From: Hysterangium stoloniferum
Taxonomy: Eukaryota > Basidiomycota > Agaricomycetes > Hysterangiales > Hysterangiaceae
Length of the DNA: 64,000 nucleotides
Assembly (NCBI GenBank): GCA_015178975.1
Contig: WHVD01000003.1
Span: 496,001-560,000 of the forward strand
Direction of reading: 5' to 3'
Translations under genes and position numbers: made by a program
Shown: positions 61,896-64,000 of the stretch, piece after piece
Numbering within the stretch: position 1 is the first letter of the stretch
How the letters are laid out: each line of letters starts with the position of its first letter
Notes under the pieces: model-generated
Told to the model about the DNA's origin: nothing
The model's database searches: none
The model's input: only the letters and a program-made list of their open reading frames with translations

Positions 61896-64000
61896 CTATC
61901 TTTTCCCTCTCGACATAAAACCCTCTGTCTGACGAAAGTCCTTAATATGTTTTTCACTTTCAATCATCATCTAAAGAACTGGTAAGGATATATTATGAAG
62001 CTGGATAGAGAGACGGACCTCTTGTGCCATCCTATATATGTCAGATTTCGGTCTGTTGTACATCATCGCATTGGCAAACATAAGATACACCTCCCGTTGG
62101 TAGTCATCCGAGTTGCTTATGCCCCCGTCTTTAATCCTAGTCTTGATTGTCTTCAAATCCATAGGTCTTTTAACAATCTCGTGATAGTCCGGAGCTTCAG
62201 AGTCCTTGATCGGGTTGTGAAAAATATTCCCATTTCTATGTTGCGAGATTTGAGAATGTAACATTGTGATAACTGCCTGAAAACGTTTGGTAGAGACAAT
62301 GTTAGGATGGTCTGTACTTGCTTTTGAACGTCGGCGATTAATAGGACCTGAGGTAATTAGCAAGAAGTGAGACAGACAATTGAGACTAAATTACCTATAT
62401 CCTCGTCATCCGTTGGCACCGATTCATCTCTTGCTTTCTTTTTATCTCGGCCAGAGTCGGGGGTAGAGACATCGAGTTCGGCCGCCTTCCGTTTCGCTAG
62501 AGGTGGTTACCACGAACAATGAGAAAAATTAAGTGAGTCCAGGAATTACAAACAAACATTTCGAAGGTGCCGGTTGTACTTCAGACACAGGAGTCCCAGT
62601 ACCGGACTGTGAGTGGGCCGTCAAATATTTAGCATCGACATCTTCCTCCTCACCACCGCTTGGTCGAGTCTGAAACGTCTGCGTATTCAATGACGAATCA
62701 TTTGGTGCAGTAAAGGTTGTTGGAGAAGCTGTAGCATCGGGGTAAATATCCGAGTTTACCTCCCTGACTGAGGGGGGCATGATGTCGACCGACTTCTGGC
62801 GAGAAAGTTCTTCCAAAGCTTCGATGGCTTTGAGCTCTTCCAACGTTCTTTGCTGTCGGTTTATAACACTCAATCGTGGTTGCGCTAGAGTAGAAGGTTG
62901 ATGACCAACTTCTAATACTAAACAGATGGGTGAAAAATAATCCAAGGTGTAGTTTACGTACCGGTATCCAAACGGATTTGAGCTAGTTGTTCTGTTGGTG
63001 CTGACATGTCTATTCTTTGCTGTGATGCGCCTGAAGCAATCTCAGGGTCTATTTGCTCCCTCTGGCCAGTGGATATAGATTCTGACACAGATTCATTGAG
63101 ATATTCTGATGATTGCTCGACCGTAGTTTGATCGATGTCAGTTTGGGGTGGAATGGACTCCTTCAATTCAGAAAGCAGTGGTAAAGGTGAGCAAGCTGAA
63201 TCTTCGTGGATAACAGAACGGGGGCTTCCTGGCGAAACGTTACCCATGGCGTAGTCATCATTTGTTTCGTCCTACAGAACATTTAATAGTAACCCCGCTA
63301 GATCGATAGCTTGATGTACCTCAGTGTTGATGCGAAACATGCCCTGGGATGCCCCAGCTGTAATAGTACTATCTTTAGAAATTTCAGCAGCAGTTGACCT
63401 GTCTTTTGCTTGTGATGGTGGAAGCTCTTGTGATTGGTCAGATTGTTGGATTTCTTGAGCCTCAGTTGTAATACTATCTGTACTTTGAGAAGAGATGCCA
63501 AGTTCCTTAGCAATTTCTTTATCCCATCGACCCTCTCGGATATCGTCTATCTGAGTGGCTAAAGTCCTGCGGGAAAGATTTAGTAAGATTATATAGGAAA
63601 GCTCAATACGACATACTTGAACCTTTCTTCTTCTTCGAGGATGAGAGATCTCAATTCGATCACCCGAGCCTGATAATGTCGCTGAGCTAGCTTCAGGTTA
63701 AGGACAGCTTGAACATTTATCAATAAAGCTGTTGGAAGGACTTGTGCATTGAAACATACCGTGTGGCACATGTGTCTCGTCCGAACTTGAATACCCATGA
63801 AATGAAGACAGGCTCACACCGGAGCGGAAGGATTCTTGCAGGCTTACCACTCATACCCTGCCTCTCCCATGAGATGTACGTATATCGCTTGACAAGCCTT
63901 AAAGAGTCCTTGAGTTATGACAACAATGTATCACGAGGAACAGATCAAGTACCTGGGGAGAAAAGAAGTTCTTTGGTCGACTAATAAGAGGGTGTTTACT
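61896..64000 (-). CDS. BRD8-like bromodomain protein, putative NuA4 subunit (5' end outside window)
   Basis: The right edge cuts the first visible exon, which reads ISRPKNFFSPQ and splices to ACQAIYVHLMGEAGYE; this is the N-terminal SANT-like start of fungal Brd8/Bdc1 proteins. Next is a coiled coil KLAQRHYQARVIELRSLILE with EEERFKTLATQIDDIREGRW (~63700-63530), then long Ser/Glu/Gln-rich sequence (~63500-62560). A single C-terminal bromodomain follows: RFQAVITMLHSQISQHRNGN, IFHNPIKDSEAPDYHEIVKR, PMDLKTIKTRIKDGGISNSD and VYLMFANAMMYNRPKSDIYR (acetyl-lysine Asn replaced in context MYNR with Asn kept). The last exon gives MAQEMMIESEKHIKDFRQTE and GFMSRGKR, TAG at 61896-61898, after removing an intron at 61969-62017. 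BRD8 is the bromodomain subunit of NuA4/TIP60; inference by layout. Confidence 0.82.

Overview
The window is a gene-dense nuclear segment from a filamentous basidiomycete, most likely a mushroom-forming agaricomycete. Genes on both strands are split by many short introns, mostly about 50-60 nt with GT(A/G)NGT donors and (C/T)AG acceptors. Intergenic gaps are a few hundred bases. The proteins are fungal orthologues, and two genes belong to a protein family I associate only with mushroom genomes. I see no prokaryotic features, CRISPR array, rRNA, convincing tRNA or intact transposon. All gene models were spliced by eye.

Layout. 0-7.2 kb: the 3' part of a FMP27/Hobbit-type lipid-transfer protein and a DUF2985-like membrane protein (both +). 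7.5-10.3 kb: cobalamin-independent methionine synthase (-). 11.1-15.5 kb: two alpha-tubulin genes in tandem (+). 15.9-23.7 kb: CFT2/CPSF100 (-), ARF1 (+), an RBM42-like RNA-binding protein (-) and FIP1 (-). 24.2-31.2 kb: RPL5, a mushroom-specific protein reading in frame into a BFR1-like protein, and a WTAP/Mum2-like coiled-coil protein (all +). 31.5-35.9 kb: a small hypothetical gene and ICMT/STE14 (-), then mitochondrial EF-G2 (+). 35.9-41.1 kb: an uncharacterised acidic protein, a xylitol dehydrogenase-type MDR enzyme and a second mushroom-specific family member (all -). 41.1-43.1 kb: a gap with a duplicated short coding motif, then RPL9 (-). 43.5-48.8 kb: PCF11 (+), PheRS alpha subunit (+) and a STEEP1-like protein (-). 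48.95-50.4 kb: a decayed inverted copy of the 35.7-37.2 kb segment. 50.5-64 kb: TVP38 (+), syntaxin-18/UFE1 (-), a DCAF8/DCAF6-type WD40 protein (+), CTK1/CDK12 (+), CSN4 (-) and the 3' part of a BRD8-like bromodomain protein (-), cut by the right edge.

Functional themes. Three core pre-mRNA 3'-end processing factors (CFT2, FIP1, PCF11) lie within 30 kb, and CTK1, the CTD Ser2 kinase whose mark Pcf11 reads, lies 10 kb further on. The most unusual structural features are: the 1.5 kb inverted segmental duplication that carries the antisense 3' end of MEF2 and a whole neighbouring gene into the STEEP1-TVP38 gap; the continuous frame between a mushroom-specific protein and BFR1; the tandem alpha-tubulins with unequal intron content; two probable GC-AG introns; and a tandemly repeated C-terminal peptide motif at 41.5-41.9 kb.
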